Below, in pieces: positions 44,372 through 53,203 of a stretch of DNA of 64,000 nucleotides. The stretch is from assembly GCF_030317115.1 (NCBI RefSeq), contig NZ_JASZYF010000016.1:1-64000 (forward strand). Direction: 5' to 3'. A program made the translations under genes and the position numbers. Source of the stretch: Variovorax gracilis (GTDB taxonomy: Bacteria; Pseudomonadota; Gammaproteobacteria; Burkholderiales; Burkholderiaceae_C). The notes under the pieces were generated by a model. That model saw only the letters and a program-made list of their open reading frames with translations. It searched no databases and was not told the origin of the DNA. Numbering within the stretch: position 1 is the stretch's first letter; each line of letters begins with the position of its first letter.

Positions 44372-45364
44372 ATGAACACATTCCGCTTGACCCGCCGCAG
44401 CGCCCTGTGCCTGGGCGCCGCATTCCCCGCCGCATCGATGCTGCCGCTGGCGGCAAGGGCGCAGGCCGCCTGGCCCACCAAGTCCATTCGCCTCGTGGTG
44501 CCCTTCGCGCCGGGCGGCAGCTCCGAGATCGTGGCGCGCAGCACCGCGTCGGAGATGACCAAGCTGCTTGGCCAGAGCGTCTACGTCGACAACAAGCCCG
44601 GCGGCGCGGGCAATGTCGCCATGGGCGAAGTGGCGCGCGCCGAGGACCAGCACACGATGGTGCTCGGGCACATCGGCACGATCGCGGTCAACCCCTTCAT
44701 CTTCGACAAGCTTCCCTACGACCCGGCCAAGGCATTCAGGCCGATCTCGCTGCTCGCAAAGGTGCCGACCCTCTACGTCGTGCGCCCCGACCTGCCGGCC
44801 AGGAACCTCACCGAGTTCATTGCGCTCGCCAAGGCCAAGCCGGGCACGCTGAACTATGGCTCCGCGGGGAACGGCAGCGCAGGGCACCTCGCTTTCGAGT
44901 ACCTGAAGATGGTGAGCAACACCTTCCTGCTGCACGTGCCCTACCGCGGCACCGGTCCGCAGCTCACCGACCTGATGGGGGGCCGTGTCGATGCTGCGGC
45001 AGTCGGCGCGCCGGCCGTGATGCAGTTCATCAAGTCGGGCAAGCTGCGCTGCATCGCGACCGGGTCCAGCCAGCGGCTGGCGCAATTGCCCGATGTTCCA
45101 ACGGTGGCCGAGCAAGGCTTTCCAGGCTTCGAGATGACGCAGTGGTACGGGTTGCTTGCGCCGGCTTCGCTGCCGCAGGCCCATGCCGACAAGCTGTCGG
45201 CCGCTGCCGCGCGTGCAGTGAAGGAGCCGGCTTCCTTGAAGGTGATGGAATCCGAAGCCGCGCAGCCGATCGGCAGCACGGCTGCCGAGTTCGCGCGCTT
45301 CATCGAAAGCGAACAACAGCGGTGGAAGCCCGTGGTCGCGAGGGCGAAGATCAAGCCGGACTGA
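44372..45364 (+). CDS. Bug-family solute-binding protein, second copy
   Basis: A 330-residue periplasmic binding protein with a Tat/Sec-like signal (LTRRSALCLGAAFPAASMLPLAARAQA) and Bug signatures (WPTKSIRLVVPFAPGGSSEIVAR, DNKPGGAGNVAMG). It is typical of TctC/Bug proteins and more canonical than the copy at 37839. Its gene follows the MFS gene with a nearly identical ribosome-binding leader. It precedes a second TctD/TctE pair, again without TctA/TctB. Confidence 0.9.
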   Translation: MNTFRLTRRSALCLGAAFPAASMLPLAARAQAAWPTKSIRLVVPFAPGGSSEIVARSTASEMTKLLGQSVYVDNKPGGAGNVAMGEVARAEDQHTMVLGHIGTIAVNPFIFDKLPYDPAKAFRPISLLAKVPTLYVVRPDLPARNLTEFIALAKAKPGTLNYGSAGNGSAGHLAFEYLKMVSNTFLLHVPYRGTGPQLTDLMGGRVDAAAVGAPAVMQFIKSGKLRCIATGSSQRLAQLPDVPTVAEQGFPGFEMTQWYGLLAPASLPQAHADKLSAAAARAVKEPASLKVMESEAAQPIGSTAAEFARFIESEQQRWKPVVARAKIKPD

Positions 45365-45434
45365 GGACGCCTTGCGGCTGCCGCGAGCGACTTGCGGTTA
45401 GCATTCCCGTGGGAGACACGCACTCAGGAGGCCC

Positions 45435-46109
45435 ATGCGGATTTTGCTCGTCGAGGATGACCGGGTGCTGGCGGATGCGCTGTCGCGTGCACTGGTTCAA
45501 TCCGCCCATGCGGTCGACGTCGTCACCACCGGCGAGGAGGCCGACCATGCCCTCGCCCTTGGCAGCTATGACCTGGCCATCCTGGACATCGGCTTGCCCG
45601 GGCTGAGCGGACTGGATGTGCTCAAGCGTCTCAGGGCGCGCAAGTCCACGATGCCGGTGCTGATGCTCACCGCCTTCGATACCCTCGCGGACCGTGTGCG
45701 CGGGCTCGACCTGGGCGCCGACGACTACCTGGCAAAGCCCTTCGATCTGCCGGAACTCGAAGCACGCGTGCGGGCGCTGTTGCGGCGCAGCACCCAGTCC
45801 ACGCCCGACCTCGAACATGGCGCGCTGCGCTTCGATACCGTCGGCCGCCGCGTGTTCTACGAGAAGCGGCCGCTGGATCTGTCGCCACGCGAACTCGCCT
45901 TGCTGGAACTGCTGCTGATGCGCGCGGGACGCGTGGTGAGCAAGGAGCAGATGGTCAATCATCTCTACGGCTGGGGCGACGAGGTCGGCGACAACGCGAT
46001 CGAGGTCAACGTCTATCGCCTGCGCAAGAAACTGGAGCCGCTGGGTTGCGAGATCCGCACCGTGCGCGGCATGGGCTACCTGATCGACAGCAGCGATGTG
46101 GAAGTCTGA
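45435..46109 (+). CDS. Response regulator, OmpR/TctD-type, second copy
   Basis: A 224-residue regulator: receiver domain (RILLVEDDRVLADALS, Asp near 51 in AILDIGLPGLSG, Lys in LAKPFDL) plus winged-helix domain (LSPRELALLELLLMRAG, VRGMGYLI). It overlaps its kinase gene by 14 bp. It is paralogous to the gene at 35679 and closes the other end of the block containing the ATP-citrate-lyase-like enzyme. Confidence 0.92.
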   Translation: MRILLVEDDRVLADALSRALVQSAHAVDVVTTGEEADHALALGSYDLAILDIGLPGLSGLDVLKRLRARKSTMPVLMLTAFDTLADRVRGLDLGADDYLAKPFDLPELEARVRALLRRSTQSTPDLEHGALRFDTVGRRVFYEKRPLDLSPRELALLELLLMRAGRVVSKEQMVNHLYGWGDEVGDNAIEVNVYRLRKKLEPLGCEIRTVRGMGYLIDSSDVEV

Positions 46110-47487
46110 GCCCCGGCTGCAGCGCAAGCTGCTGGCCTGGCTGCTCGGGCCGCTCACCATCCTGCTGGTGCTCGATACCGCGGCCGCCTACTGGAATTCG
46201 CTTCGCTTCGCCAACCTGGCCTACGACCGCGCGCTGCACGAGATCGGACGCGAGATCGCGCTGCATGTGAAGCTCGATGGCGTGCGTCCCCGGCTGGAAC
46301 TGTCGGAGGCGGCGGCCAATATCCTTTTCCTGGACCCGGAAGACCAGCTCTTCTACCGGGTGACCGGCCAGGACGGCGCCGAACTGGGCGGCGATCCGCA
46401 GTTGCCCGCGCCGCGCATCGGAAAGAACGGCAAGCCGGACTTCTACGGCGATGCGGTGCGCGGGGAGCCGGTGCGGATGATGGTGGCCTGGATGCCCGTC
46501 GGGCCGGACGCCGGGCCTCCGCAGGTCCTGGTGCAGGTGGGCGAAACGCTCAACAAGCGGGCGCGCCTGACCTGGGAGATGGTCGCGAACGTGGTGCTGC
46601 CGCAGTTGCTCCTGATCGTCATGGCGACGGCCGTGGTGTGGTTCGGGGTTTCGCGCGGGCTCGAACCGCTGCAGCGGCTGCGCCGTGCGGTGTCGGACCG
46701 CTCGCACCTGGACTTGAGCCCCATCGACATCCACGACGTTCCGGGAGAGGTGCGTCCGCTGGTGGACGACATCAACGAACTGATGGCGCGCCTCGGCCGC
46801 ACTTTCGATTTCCAGAGCCGGTTCGTGGCCGACGCCGCGCATCAGTTGAAGACGCCGGTCAGCGGCCTGAAGGCCCAGATCGAGCTGGCGCTGAGGGAGA
46901 ACGACCTGCAGCGGGTGCGCCATTCGCTGGCGCAGCTCTATATCAGCGCCGACCGGCTGTCGAGGCTCGTGCGCCAACTGCTTTCGCTCGCCCGCAACGA
47001 GCCGGGGGCGCTGGACTCCATGCAGTTGCAGCCCCTGGACCTGAATGCCCATGCCCTGGAAGTGAGCATGGAGTGGGCGCCCCAGGCCATCAAGCGAAAC
47101 ATCGACCTGGGCTTCGAGGGTGCCGATCATCCGCTGATGATCGATGCCGACCAGGACCGCCTGCGCGAACTGGTCAACAACCTGATCGACAACGCGATCC
47201 GCTACAGCCAGCCGGGCGGCCGGGTGACCGTCCAGACCAGCCAGATCGACGAGAACCAGTGTCGACTCGCCATCAGCGACGACGGCCTCCGGATTCCGGT
47301 GCAGGAGCGCGACCGCATCTTCGAACGCTTCCACCGACTCCTCGGCACGCAGGAGGACGGCAGCGGCCTCGGGCTCGCCATCGTCAGCGAGATCGCCACG
47401 CTGCATGGCGCGCGCATCACGCTGGAGGAGGACATCGACGGCGTGGGCAACACCTTCAGCGTCTTCTTCCCCTTGCGCGCCGCCTGA
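46096..47487 (+). CDS. Sensor histidine kinase, TctE-type, second copy
   Basis: A 463-residue membrane kinase: two transmembrane segments (near 12-32 and 160-185) around a periplasmic sensor domain, HAMP-like linker, H-box ADAAHQLKTPV (His near 249), N-box VNNLIDNAIRYSQPGG and GSGLGLAI. The G1 box reads SDDGLRIP in place of the usual DxGPGIP, a possible weakening of ATP binding. It pairs with the overlapping response regulator and probably with the Bug protein upstream. Confidence 0.92.
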   Translation: MWKSEPRLQRKLLAWLLGPLTILLVLDTAAAYWNSLRFANLAYDRALHEIGREIALHVKLDGVRPRLELSEAAANILFLDPEDQLFYRVTGQDGAELGGDPQLPAPRIGKNGKPDFYGDAVRGEPVRMMVAWMPVGPDAGPPQVLVQVGETLNKRARLTWEMVANVVLPQLLLIVMATAVVWFGVSRGLEPLQRLRRAVSDRSHLDLSPIDIHDVPGEVRPLVDDINELMARLGRTFDFQSRFVADAAHQLKTPVSGLKAQIELALRENDLQRVRHSLAQLYISADRLSRLVRQLLSLARNEPGALDSMQLQPLDLNAHALEVSMEWAPQAIKRNIDLGFEGADHPLMIDADQDRLRELVNNLIDNAIRYSQPGGRVTVQTSQIDENQCRLAISDDGLRIPVQERDRIFERFHRLLGTQEDGSGLGLAIVSEIATLHGARITLEEDIDGVGNTFSVFFPLRAA

Positions 47488-47513
47488 GCGTCGCGGCAGC
47501 GCTTGTAAGCTTG

Positions 47514-47542
47514 CTGACAGGTCGCAGACAACCGGCTGTCAG
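47514..47542. repeat. Inverted repeat downstream of tctE-like gene
   Basis: CTGACAG (47514-47520) and CTGTCAG (47536-47542) form a perfect inverted pair with a 15-nt spacer, and further GACAGG units occur to about 47567. A second hairpin, CGAAACC-GCTGT-GGTTTCG, lies at 47590-47608 just before the TerC-type gene. Neither has a T-run. They may be operator or attenuator elements of the TerC-type gene. Confidence 0.35.
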
Positions 47543-47630
47543 GTCCCCGGCAGTAAGGTGACAGGACAGGTGTCTACGCTCGACAAGGCCGAAACCGCTG
47601 TGGTTTCGAACCATTGAACGAGGAGACACC

Positions 47631-48347
47631 GTGTCGTTTTTGTCGAGTGCTGAATTCTGGATTGCCCTGTCGCAGATCATCCTGATCAATATCGTCCTGA
47701 GTGGCGACAACGCGGTCGTCATTGCGATGGCCTCCCGCTCGCTGCCTCCGGCCCAGCAGAAGAAGGCCATCCTGTTCGGCAGCGTCGGCGCGATCGTGTT
47801 GCGCGTGGTGCTGACCTTCTTCGCCGTCTATCTGCTGACGCTGCCGTACCTCAAGCTGGTCGGCGCGGCGCTGCTGTTCTGGATCGGCATCGGCCTGCTC
47901 CAACAGGAGGACGAGGAACACGGCCTGGAGGGCCACGCCGGCCTGGCCGCGGCGATCAAGACCATCGTGCTGGCCGACCTGGTCATGAGCCTGGACAACG
48001 TCGTCGGCGTCGCTGCCGCGGCCAAGGGAAATGTGCCGCTCCTGGTCTTCGGCCTGGTGATCAGCATTCCCCTGATCATCTTCGGCAGCACGCTGATCCT
48101 GAAATTGATGGATCGCTTCCCGATCATCATCGTGCTCGGCGCCGCCCTGCTCGGTTGGGTGGCCGGCGAAATGGCCATCTCGGATCCGGCCATTGCCGGT
48201 TGGACCGCAGAGCGCCACACGTTGCACACGATGATCCCGGCCCTCGGCGCCTTGCTCGTGGTGGCAGTCGGCAAGTGGATGAGCAGCCGCCGCGAACAGC
48301 GCCGCGAACAACTGCAGCAGGCGACCAAGAAGCAGCCTGCCGTCTGA
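47631..48347 (+). CDS. TerC-family integral membrane protein (YjbE-type)
   Basis: A 238-residue protein with about seven membrane segments. LINIVLSGDNAVVIAMASRSL near the N-terminus and LADLVMSLDNVVGVAAAAKG are the two TerC-family Asp-Asn motifs. Relatives export manganese or confer tellurite tolerance. GTG 47631 follows GAGGAG. I looked for a yybP-ykoY manganese riboswitch upstream and did not see one. It is followed 10 bp later by a Usp gene, probably in one transcript. Confidence 0.88.
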   Translation: MSFLSSAEFWIALSQIILINIVLSGDNAVVIAMASRSLPPAQQKKAILFGSVGAIVLRVVLTFFAVYLLTLPYLKLVGAALLFWIGIGLLQQEDEEHGLEGHAGLAAAIKTIVLADLVMSLDNVVGVAAAAKGNVPLLVFGLVISIPLIIFGSTLILKLMDRFPIIIVLGAALLGWVAGEMAISDPAIAGWTAERHTLHTMIPALGALLVVAVGKWMSSRREQRREQLQQATKKQPAV

Positions 48348-48357
48348 GGAGGCACGC

Positions 48358-48789
48358 ATGACGCGAATCCTGGTACCCATCGACCCGGATCAGCCGGCCC
48401 GAACGCGCTCCGCGATCGAGCAGGTGCTGCGCATGCGTCGAAGCGAACGGGTGACCATTCGCCTGCTGCGCGTGCAGCCCATGGTCTCAGGCCATGTGGC
48501 GATGCTCTTCCATCCGCGCGAGCTGCTGGACTTGCAACTCGACGCGGGCGCCGAGGATCTGCAGTACGCGCAGAAGCTGCTCGACCTCGCCGGGGTGCCC
48601 TACAGCAGCACCGTGCTGGTGGGGCGCAGCGCCGAGACGATCGCCACGGCCGCTCGCGACTACGGTTGCGACCGCATCGTGTTCGGCCGCGACGAACCGG
48701 GCTTGGCACGCACGATCTTCGGCTCGCTGGCGCAGCAGGTGCGTCAGCACCTGGGCGCGAGCGGCGACCCCCAGGTCATCATTTCCTGA
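48358..48789 (+). CDS. Universal stress protein (UspA family)
   Basis: A 143-residue single Usp domain. It opens with TRILVPIDPDQPARTRSAIEQ and ends with a GRDEPGLARTIFGSLAQQV segment that corresponds to the ATP-binding Gx2Gx9G(S/T) motif, although the glycines are partly replaced, so nucleotide binding is uncertain. It follows the TerC-type gene. Its 3' end overlaps that of cbbZ by 11 bp in convergent orientation. Confidence 0.85.
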   Translation: MTRILVPIDPDQPARTRSAIEQVLRMRRSERVTIRLLRVQPMVSGHVAMLFHPRELLDLQLDAGAEDLQYAQKLLDLAGVPYSSTVLVGRSAETIATAARDYGCDRIVFGRDEPGLARTIFGSLAQQVRQHLGASGDPQVIIS

Positions 48790-49495
48790 CGGACGAGGGT
48801 GCAGCCGCCGCCGCGAGGCGGCCGGCGAGCACGAAGTCGGCGACCTGCACCAGCCCGGGAAAGATGCGCTGCGGCCGCGAGTCCGCAATCGGCACGCCCG
48901 CGTTGTAGCCGTAGGGCACCGCCCAGGCGGCTACGCCGGCATTGCGCGCCGCGTCCATGTCGGTGCTGGAGTCGCCGACGTGCGCGGCGCGGCGCGAGTC
49001 GCCGTCGAGCCTCGCGACCACGTGGCCCAGCACGCTCGCGTGGGGCTTCCGGTGCGGCAGGGAGTCGCCGCCGACCACGAGTTCGAACAGGCCGTCCAGC
49101 CGCGTGGCCTGGAGCACCCGGCGCGCATGGCGCAGTTCCTTGTTGGTCACGCAGGCGAGCCGGACACCGGCCTCGCGCATCCGTGCCAGCGCCTCGTGCG
49201 TGCCGGCGTAGGGCGCGCACATGCTGCCGATCGTCGCGTTCAGCTCATGCTCGAAGCGTTCCAGCACGGCTTCCGCGCGGACCGCTTCCGCCAGCGCCGG
49301 TTGTTCGAGGTACAGCCGTGCCAGCAGCTTGAGCATGAGTTGCCGGGAGCCGTCGCCGATGAGGTGGGTGATTTCCGCCGTCGGGCGGCGCGCCACGCCG
49401 TGCACGCCGAGGGCGAGGTTCACCGCCTCCGCGATCTCGGCGGCGGTGTCGACGAGTGTGCCGTCGAGGTCGAAGCTGACGATGTCGTAGACCAT
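48779..49495 (-). CDS. cbbZ: Phosphoglycolate phosphatase
   Basis: A 238-residue HAD phosphatase with DIVSFDLDGTLVDTAAEI (nucleophile Asp), CVTNKELRHA, KPHASVLGHV and VGDSSTDMDAARNAG. It removes the 2-phosphoglycolate made by RubisCO oxygenase activity. It is the last gene of the cbb operon, 11 bp after cbbP. ATG 49495 follows CGGAG. Confidence 0.9.
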   Translation of the reverse strand: MVYDIVSFDLDGTLVDTAAEIAEAVNLALGVHGVARRPTAEITHLIGDGSRQLMLKLLARLYLEQPALAEAVRAEAVLERFEHELNATIGSMCAPYAGTHEALARMREAGVRLACVTNKELRHARRVLQATRLDGLFELVVGGDSLPHRKPHASVLGHVVARLDGDSRRAAHVGDSSTDMDAARNAGVAAWAVPYGYNAGVPIADSRPQRIFPGLVQVADFVLAGRLAAAAAPSSVRK

Positions 49496-49506
49496 GCGGG
49501 CTCCGT

Positions 49507-50391
49507 TCACAGGGCGCTCAGAGCCGCCTTGCGGCGCTCCATCATTCGCCAGATGAAGGGAGTGAAGATCAGTTGCATCGCCAATTCCATCTTCCCGCCC
49601 GGCACCACGATCGTGTTGGCGCGCGACATCCAGGAGTTGTGGATCATGGTGAGCAGGTACTGGAAGTCGATGCCCTTCGGATCGGCGAAGCGGATGACCA
49701 CCATGCTCTCGTCGGCCGACGGGATGTCGCGCGCGATGAAGGGGTTCGACGTGTCCACGACCGGCACGCGCTGGAAGTTGACGTGCGTGTGCCTGAACTG
49801 CGGGCAGATGTAGTTCACGTAGTCGGGCATGCGGCGCAGGATGGTGTCGGTCACGGCTTCCGTGCTGTAGCCGCGCTGCGTCTTGTCGCGATAGAGCTTC
49901 TGCATCCACTCCAGGTTGATCACCGGCACGACGCCGATCAGCAGGTCGGGATGCCGGGCGACGTTGACCTCGGGCGTCACCACGGCGCCGTGAAGCCCTT
50001 CGTAGAACAGCAGGTCGGTGCCCTCGGGCAGCGCTTCCCAGGGCGTGAAGGTTCCCGGCTCCTGGTCGTAGGGTGCAGCCTCCTCGGGGTCGTGCAGGTA
50101 CTTGCGGTGGCGTCCGACGCCCGTGTTTGCGTAGTCGCGGAACAGGGCTTCGAGTTCCTCGAACAGATTGTTCTCGGCGCCGAAGTGGCTGAAGTTCCGG
50201 TTGCCCTCGCGCTCGGCCTCTGCCTGGCGCAGCTTCATTTCCTTGCGGTCGTAGCGGTGGAAGCTGTCGCCCTCGATCACGGCGGCCTTGACGCGCTCGC
50301 GCCGGAAGATGTTCTGGAAGGTTCGCGTGACCGACGTGGTCCCCGCGCCGGAAGAACCGGTGATCGAGATGATGGGGTGGCGTTCAGACAT
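49507..50391 (-). CDS. cbbP: Phosphoribulokinase
   Basis: A 294-residue kinase making ribulose-1,5-bisphosphate, the RubisCO substrate. Walker A reads GSSGAGTTSV and GDSFHRYDRKEM follows; LLFYEGLHGAVV is the Walker B region. Length and sequence fit the bacterial class I enzyme. ATG 50391 is used, 25 bp after cbbF. This gene is one of two dedicated Calvin-cycle markers in the operon. Confidence 0.96.
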   Translation of the reverse strand: MSERHPIISITGSSGAGTTSVTRTFQNIFRRERVKAAVIEGDSFHRYDRKEMKLRQAEAEREGNRNFSHFGAENNLFEELEALFRDYANTGVGRHRKYLHDPEEAAPYDQEPGTFTPWEALPEGTDLLFYEGLHGAVVTPEVNVARHPDLLIGVVPVINLEWMQKLYRDKTQRGYSTEAVTDTILRRMPDYVNYICPQFRHTHVNFQRVPVVDTSNPFIARDIPSADESMVVIRFADPKGIDFQYLLTMIHNSWMSRANTIVVPGGKMELAMQLIFTPFIWRMMERRKAALSAL

Positions 50392-50416
50392 GGTGCGTCC
50401 TCGAAGCAGTGATCGC

Positions 50417-51478
50417 TCAGGCGCGGAACAGGCTGTGCCGGGCGAACAATGGGCTTGCGAGCTCGTCCCTGGCAGGCTCGGTGTGATATCGCTCGATGCG
50501 CTCGACCTCGATCCTCGAGCCGAACACCAGGCCGATGCGCTGGTGGAGCGAGGTGGGTTGCACGCCGAGCACGGGCTGGCGCCCGGTGCTGGCGCGGCCG
50601 CCGGCCTGCTCCACGATGAACCCGATGGGGTTGGCCTCATGCAGCAGGCGCAGGCGGCCCGGCGTGGCCGGGTCCTTCGAGTCGCGGGGGTACAGGAAGA
50701 CGCCGCCGCGCATCAGGATCCGATGCACCTCGGCCACCACCGACGCGATCCAGCGCATGTTGAAATCCTTGCATCGCGTGCCGGTCTTGCCGGCCAGGCA
50801 TTCGTCGACGTAGCGCTTGACGGGCGCTTCCCAGAAGCGGCTGTTGGATGCGTTGATCGCAAACTCCTGCGTGTCGACCGGCACCCGGATGTGCGGATGG
50901 GTCAGCATGAATTCGCCCAGGTTCGGGTCGAGCGTGAAGCCTGCCACTCCGTTTCCCACGGAGAGCACGAGCATCGTCGTCGGCCCGTACAGCGCATAGC
51001 CGGCCGCCACCTGGACCGCACCAGGCTGCAGGAAATCGGCCGCGGTCACATCGCGGCCGCTGTCGACCACCGCCTGCGGCGCTCGCAGCACGCTGAAGAC
51101 GCTGCCGACCGAGAGGTTCACCTCGATGTTGCCGGCGCCGTCCAGCGGATCGAACACCAGCAGGTACTTGCCGCGCGGATGCTGCGGAGGGATCTGGTAG
51201 GGCTCGTCCATCGCCTCCGACGCCATGCCGGCGCAGTGGCCTCCCCATTCGTTCATGCGTGTGAAGATCTGGTTGCCGACGACGTCCAGAGGCTCCCTGG
51301 TGTCTCCCTGCACGTCGAGATGGCTGCCGAGTTCGCCGAACGCCACGGCGCGCGCGATCGCCTTCGTTGCGAGCGCCACGTCGAGGATCAGCGCGTTGAA
51401 GTCGCCGCTGGCTCCGGGAAAGCGCCGGCGCTGTTCGATCAGGTACTGCGTGAGAGTGGAACGGTGGGACAGAGGCAT
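50417..51478 (-). CDS. cbbF: Fructose-1,6-bisphosphatase, class 1
   Basis: A 353-residue class 1 fructose bisphosphatase. The N-terminus (TLTQYLIEQRRRFPGASGDF) and the metal motif VFDPLDGAGNIEVNLSVGS identify it; the usual DGSSNID is DGAGNIE here, a conservative change. It regenerates fructose-6-phosphate in the Calvin cycle. ATG 51478 lies inside the 3' end of cbbY (40-bp overlap). Confidence 0.93.
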   Translation of the reverse strand: MPLSHRSTLTQYLIEQRRRFPGASGDFNALILDVALATKAIARAVAFGELGSHLDVQGDTREPLDVVGNQIFTRMNEWGGHCAGMASEAMDEPYQIPPQHPRGKYLLVFDPLDGAGNIEVNLSVGSVFSVLRAPQAVVDSGRDVTAADFLQPGAVQVAAGYALYGPTTMLVLSVGNGVAGFTLDPNLGEFMLTHPHIRVPVDTQEFAINASNSRFWEAPVKRYVDECLAGKTGTRCKDFNMRWIASVVAEVHRILMRGGVFLYPRDSKDPATPGRLRLLHEANPIGFIVEQAGGRASTGRQPVLGVQPTSLHQRIGLVFGSRIEVERIERYHTEPARDELASPLFARHSLFRA

Positions 51479-52236
51479 GGTCGTCTTTCGAATCGTGGAT
51501 GCCGGTTCAGTGCGGGGGCGGTGGCGTGCCAGTCCCTGAGGTCGGTCACTGTCGTGCCCTGCAGGTCGGACAGGACATGCAGGGCGCCCGCGAAGTCGTG
51601 ACGCGTCGTGAATGCGTTGGGGGTCACGACGGTGGGCAGACCGGCATCGATGGCCGCCTGCAGTCCGTTGGCCGAGTCCTCGAAGGCGAGGCACTCCGCC
51701 GCGCGCACCCCCAACCGCTGCAGCGCTTGCAGGTACACCTGCGGATGCGGCTTCTTGCGAGAGGCGGTGGACGCGTCCTCGACGACCTGGAAGATGCGCG
51801 CCCAGTCGGGCCCGATCGCCGATCGCAGCACGACCGAGATGTTGGTGGGCGACGTGGTGGTCGCGATGGCCAGGCGCAGCCTCGAATCGAGCGCCGAGTG
51901 GATCAGATGCAGCACGCCGGGCCGCAGCTGCACGGCGCCGTCGTGCACCAGGCGCGCGTAGTACGCGGTCTTGAGATCGTGAATGCGCTGCACGGTGTCG
52001 GCCAGGGCGCCGGCGTCGATGCCCCGGGTGTCTCCGCGCACCCGTCCCCAGTAGTGCCGGATGCGCTCCTTTCCCCCGCAGACTTCCAGCAGTTGCGTGT
52101 AGAGCGGCTCGTCCCAGTACCAGTCGAGGCCGGCCTCGGCGAAGGCATCGTTGAACGCGGCGCGATGCGCACTCTCGGTGTCGGCGAGCGTGCCGTCGAA
52201 GTCGAAGATCAGGGCGCGCAGGGGTTCGGGCTTCAC
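51439..52236 (-). CDS. cbbY: CbbY sugar-phosphate phosphatase
   Basis: A 265-residue HAD phosphatase with IFDFDGTLADTESAHR, the large CbbY cap domain, KKPHPQVYLQALQRLG and AFEDSANGLQAAIDAG. Members dephosphorylate xylulose-1,5-bisphosphate, a misfire product that inhibits RubisCO. GTG 52236 overlaps the cbbX stop (GTGA). The C-terminus is rich in Arg and Pro and overlaps cbbF, so the true end may be poorly conserved. Confidence 0.9.
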   Translation of the reverse strand: MKPEPLRALIFDFDGTLADTESAHRAAFNDAFAEAGLDWYWDEPLYTQLLEVCGGKERIRHYWGRVRGDTRGIDAGALADTVQRIHDLKTAYYARLVHDGAVQLRPGVLHLIHSALDSRLRLAIATTTSPTNISVVLRSAIGPDWARIFQVVEDASTASRKKPHPQVYLQALQRLGVRAAECLAFEDSANGLQAAIDAGLPTVVTPNAFTTRHDFAGALHVLSDLQGTTVTDLRDWHATAPALNRHPRFERRPCLCPTVPLSRST

Positions 52237-53180
52237 GGCGCGTCCTTCTGAGCGTTTGCAAACACCCGGCTGGCGAGGATGTCGCCGGCGACGATGGTGC
52301 TGAGCTCGTCCGCCCCGAGCACGCGCTCCCGGTCGGCGTACAGGCGGCTGGCCTGGCGCAGCCGCGCGCGGTCGAGTGCGTTGCGCACGCTGCGCGCGTT
52401 GGCGAAATGCGGTTGGGCGATGCGCAGGCGCAGGTAGCTGTCGAAGGCTTCGCGCGCCTCGTCGCCGAAGCGGTACTGCGTGGCCGACAGCATGCGGTCG
52501 GCAATCTGCAGCAACTCGGGCGTGGCGTAGTCGGGGAAATCGAGGTGGTGCGCGATGCGCGAGCTCATGCCGGGGTTGGACTGGAAGAAGGTGTCCATGC
52601 GGTCCTTGTAGCCGGCGAGGATCACCACCAGGTCGTCGCGCTGGTTCTCCATGGTCTGGAGCAGGATCTCGATCGCCTCCTGGCCGTAGTCGCGCTCGTT
52701 CTCCGGGCGGTACAGGTAGTACGCCTCGTCGATGAACAGCACGCCGCCCATCGCCTTTTTCAGGACCTCCTTGGTCTTCGGCGCGGTGTGGCCGATGTAC
52801 TGGCCCACTAGGTCGTCCCGCGTCACGCTGACCACGTGGCCCTTGCGCACGTAGCCCAGCCGGTGAAGGATCTGCGCCATCCGCAGCGCGACGGTGGTCT
52901 TGCCGGTGCCGGGGTTGCCGGTGAAGCACATGTGCAGCGAAGGCGCCTGCGCGGCGAGTCCGTGCTGGGCGCGCAGCCTGTCGATCACCAGCAGCGCGGC
53001 GATGTCGCGGATGCGGCTCTTCACCGGCGCGAGGCCGATCAGGTCGCGGTCGAGTTCATCGATGACCGTTTCGACCTGGCTTTGCGCCAGCACCTCGGCC
53101 ACCGTGCGCGCGGCCTGGGGCGCTTCTTCCGGCAAGCCGGCGGGCGGGGTGCCGGGGATCGCGTACAGGGGAGCGGTCAT
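52233..53180 (-). CDS. cbbX: CbbX, red-type RubisCO activase (AAA+)
   Basis: A 315-residue AAA+ protein that remodels inhibited form IC RubisCO. Walker A GNPGTGKTTVALR, Walker B GVLFIDEAYYLYRPENERDYG and SRIAHHLDFPDY are family features. It is placed directly after cbbS, as in other red-type operons. I use ATG 53180; the frame extends to a TTG at 53195 without better support. Confidence 0.95.
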   Translation of the reverse strand: MTAPLYAIPGTPPAGLPEEAPQAARTVAEVLAQSQVETVIDELDRDLIGLAPVKSRIRDIAALLVIDRLRAQHGLAAQAPSLHMCFTGNPGTGKTTVALRMAQILHRLGYVRKGHVVSVTRDDLVGQYIGHTAPKTKEVLKKAMGGVLFIDEAYYLYRPENERDYGQEAIEILLQTMENQRDDLVVILAGYKDRMDTFFQSNPGMSSRIAHHLDFPDYATPELLQIADRMLSATQYRFGDEAREAFDSYLRLRIAQPHFANARSVRNALDRARLRQASRLYADRERVLGADELSTIVAGDILASRVFANAQKDAP

Positions 53181-53203
53181 GAGGGTGCCCTGCAAGCAGT
53201 CGT

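Noticed and set aside
42860..45316. An 818-codon minus-strand frame across the MFS and Bug genes
   Set aside because: It is antisense to two good genes and shows the His/Gln/Arg-rich composition of a shadow frame.
47488..47630. yybP-ykoY manganese riboswitch before the TerC-type gene
   Set aside because: Dyads are present, but I could not find the conserved loop sequences of that riboswitch class.
51479..52504. Extension of cbbF to a 695-codon protein
   Set aside because: The added region lies over cbbY and cbbX in another frame and reads as Arg/Ala/His-rich shadow; FBPase begins properly at 51478.
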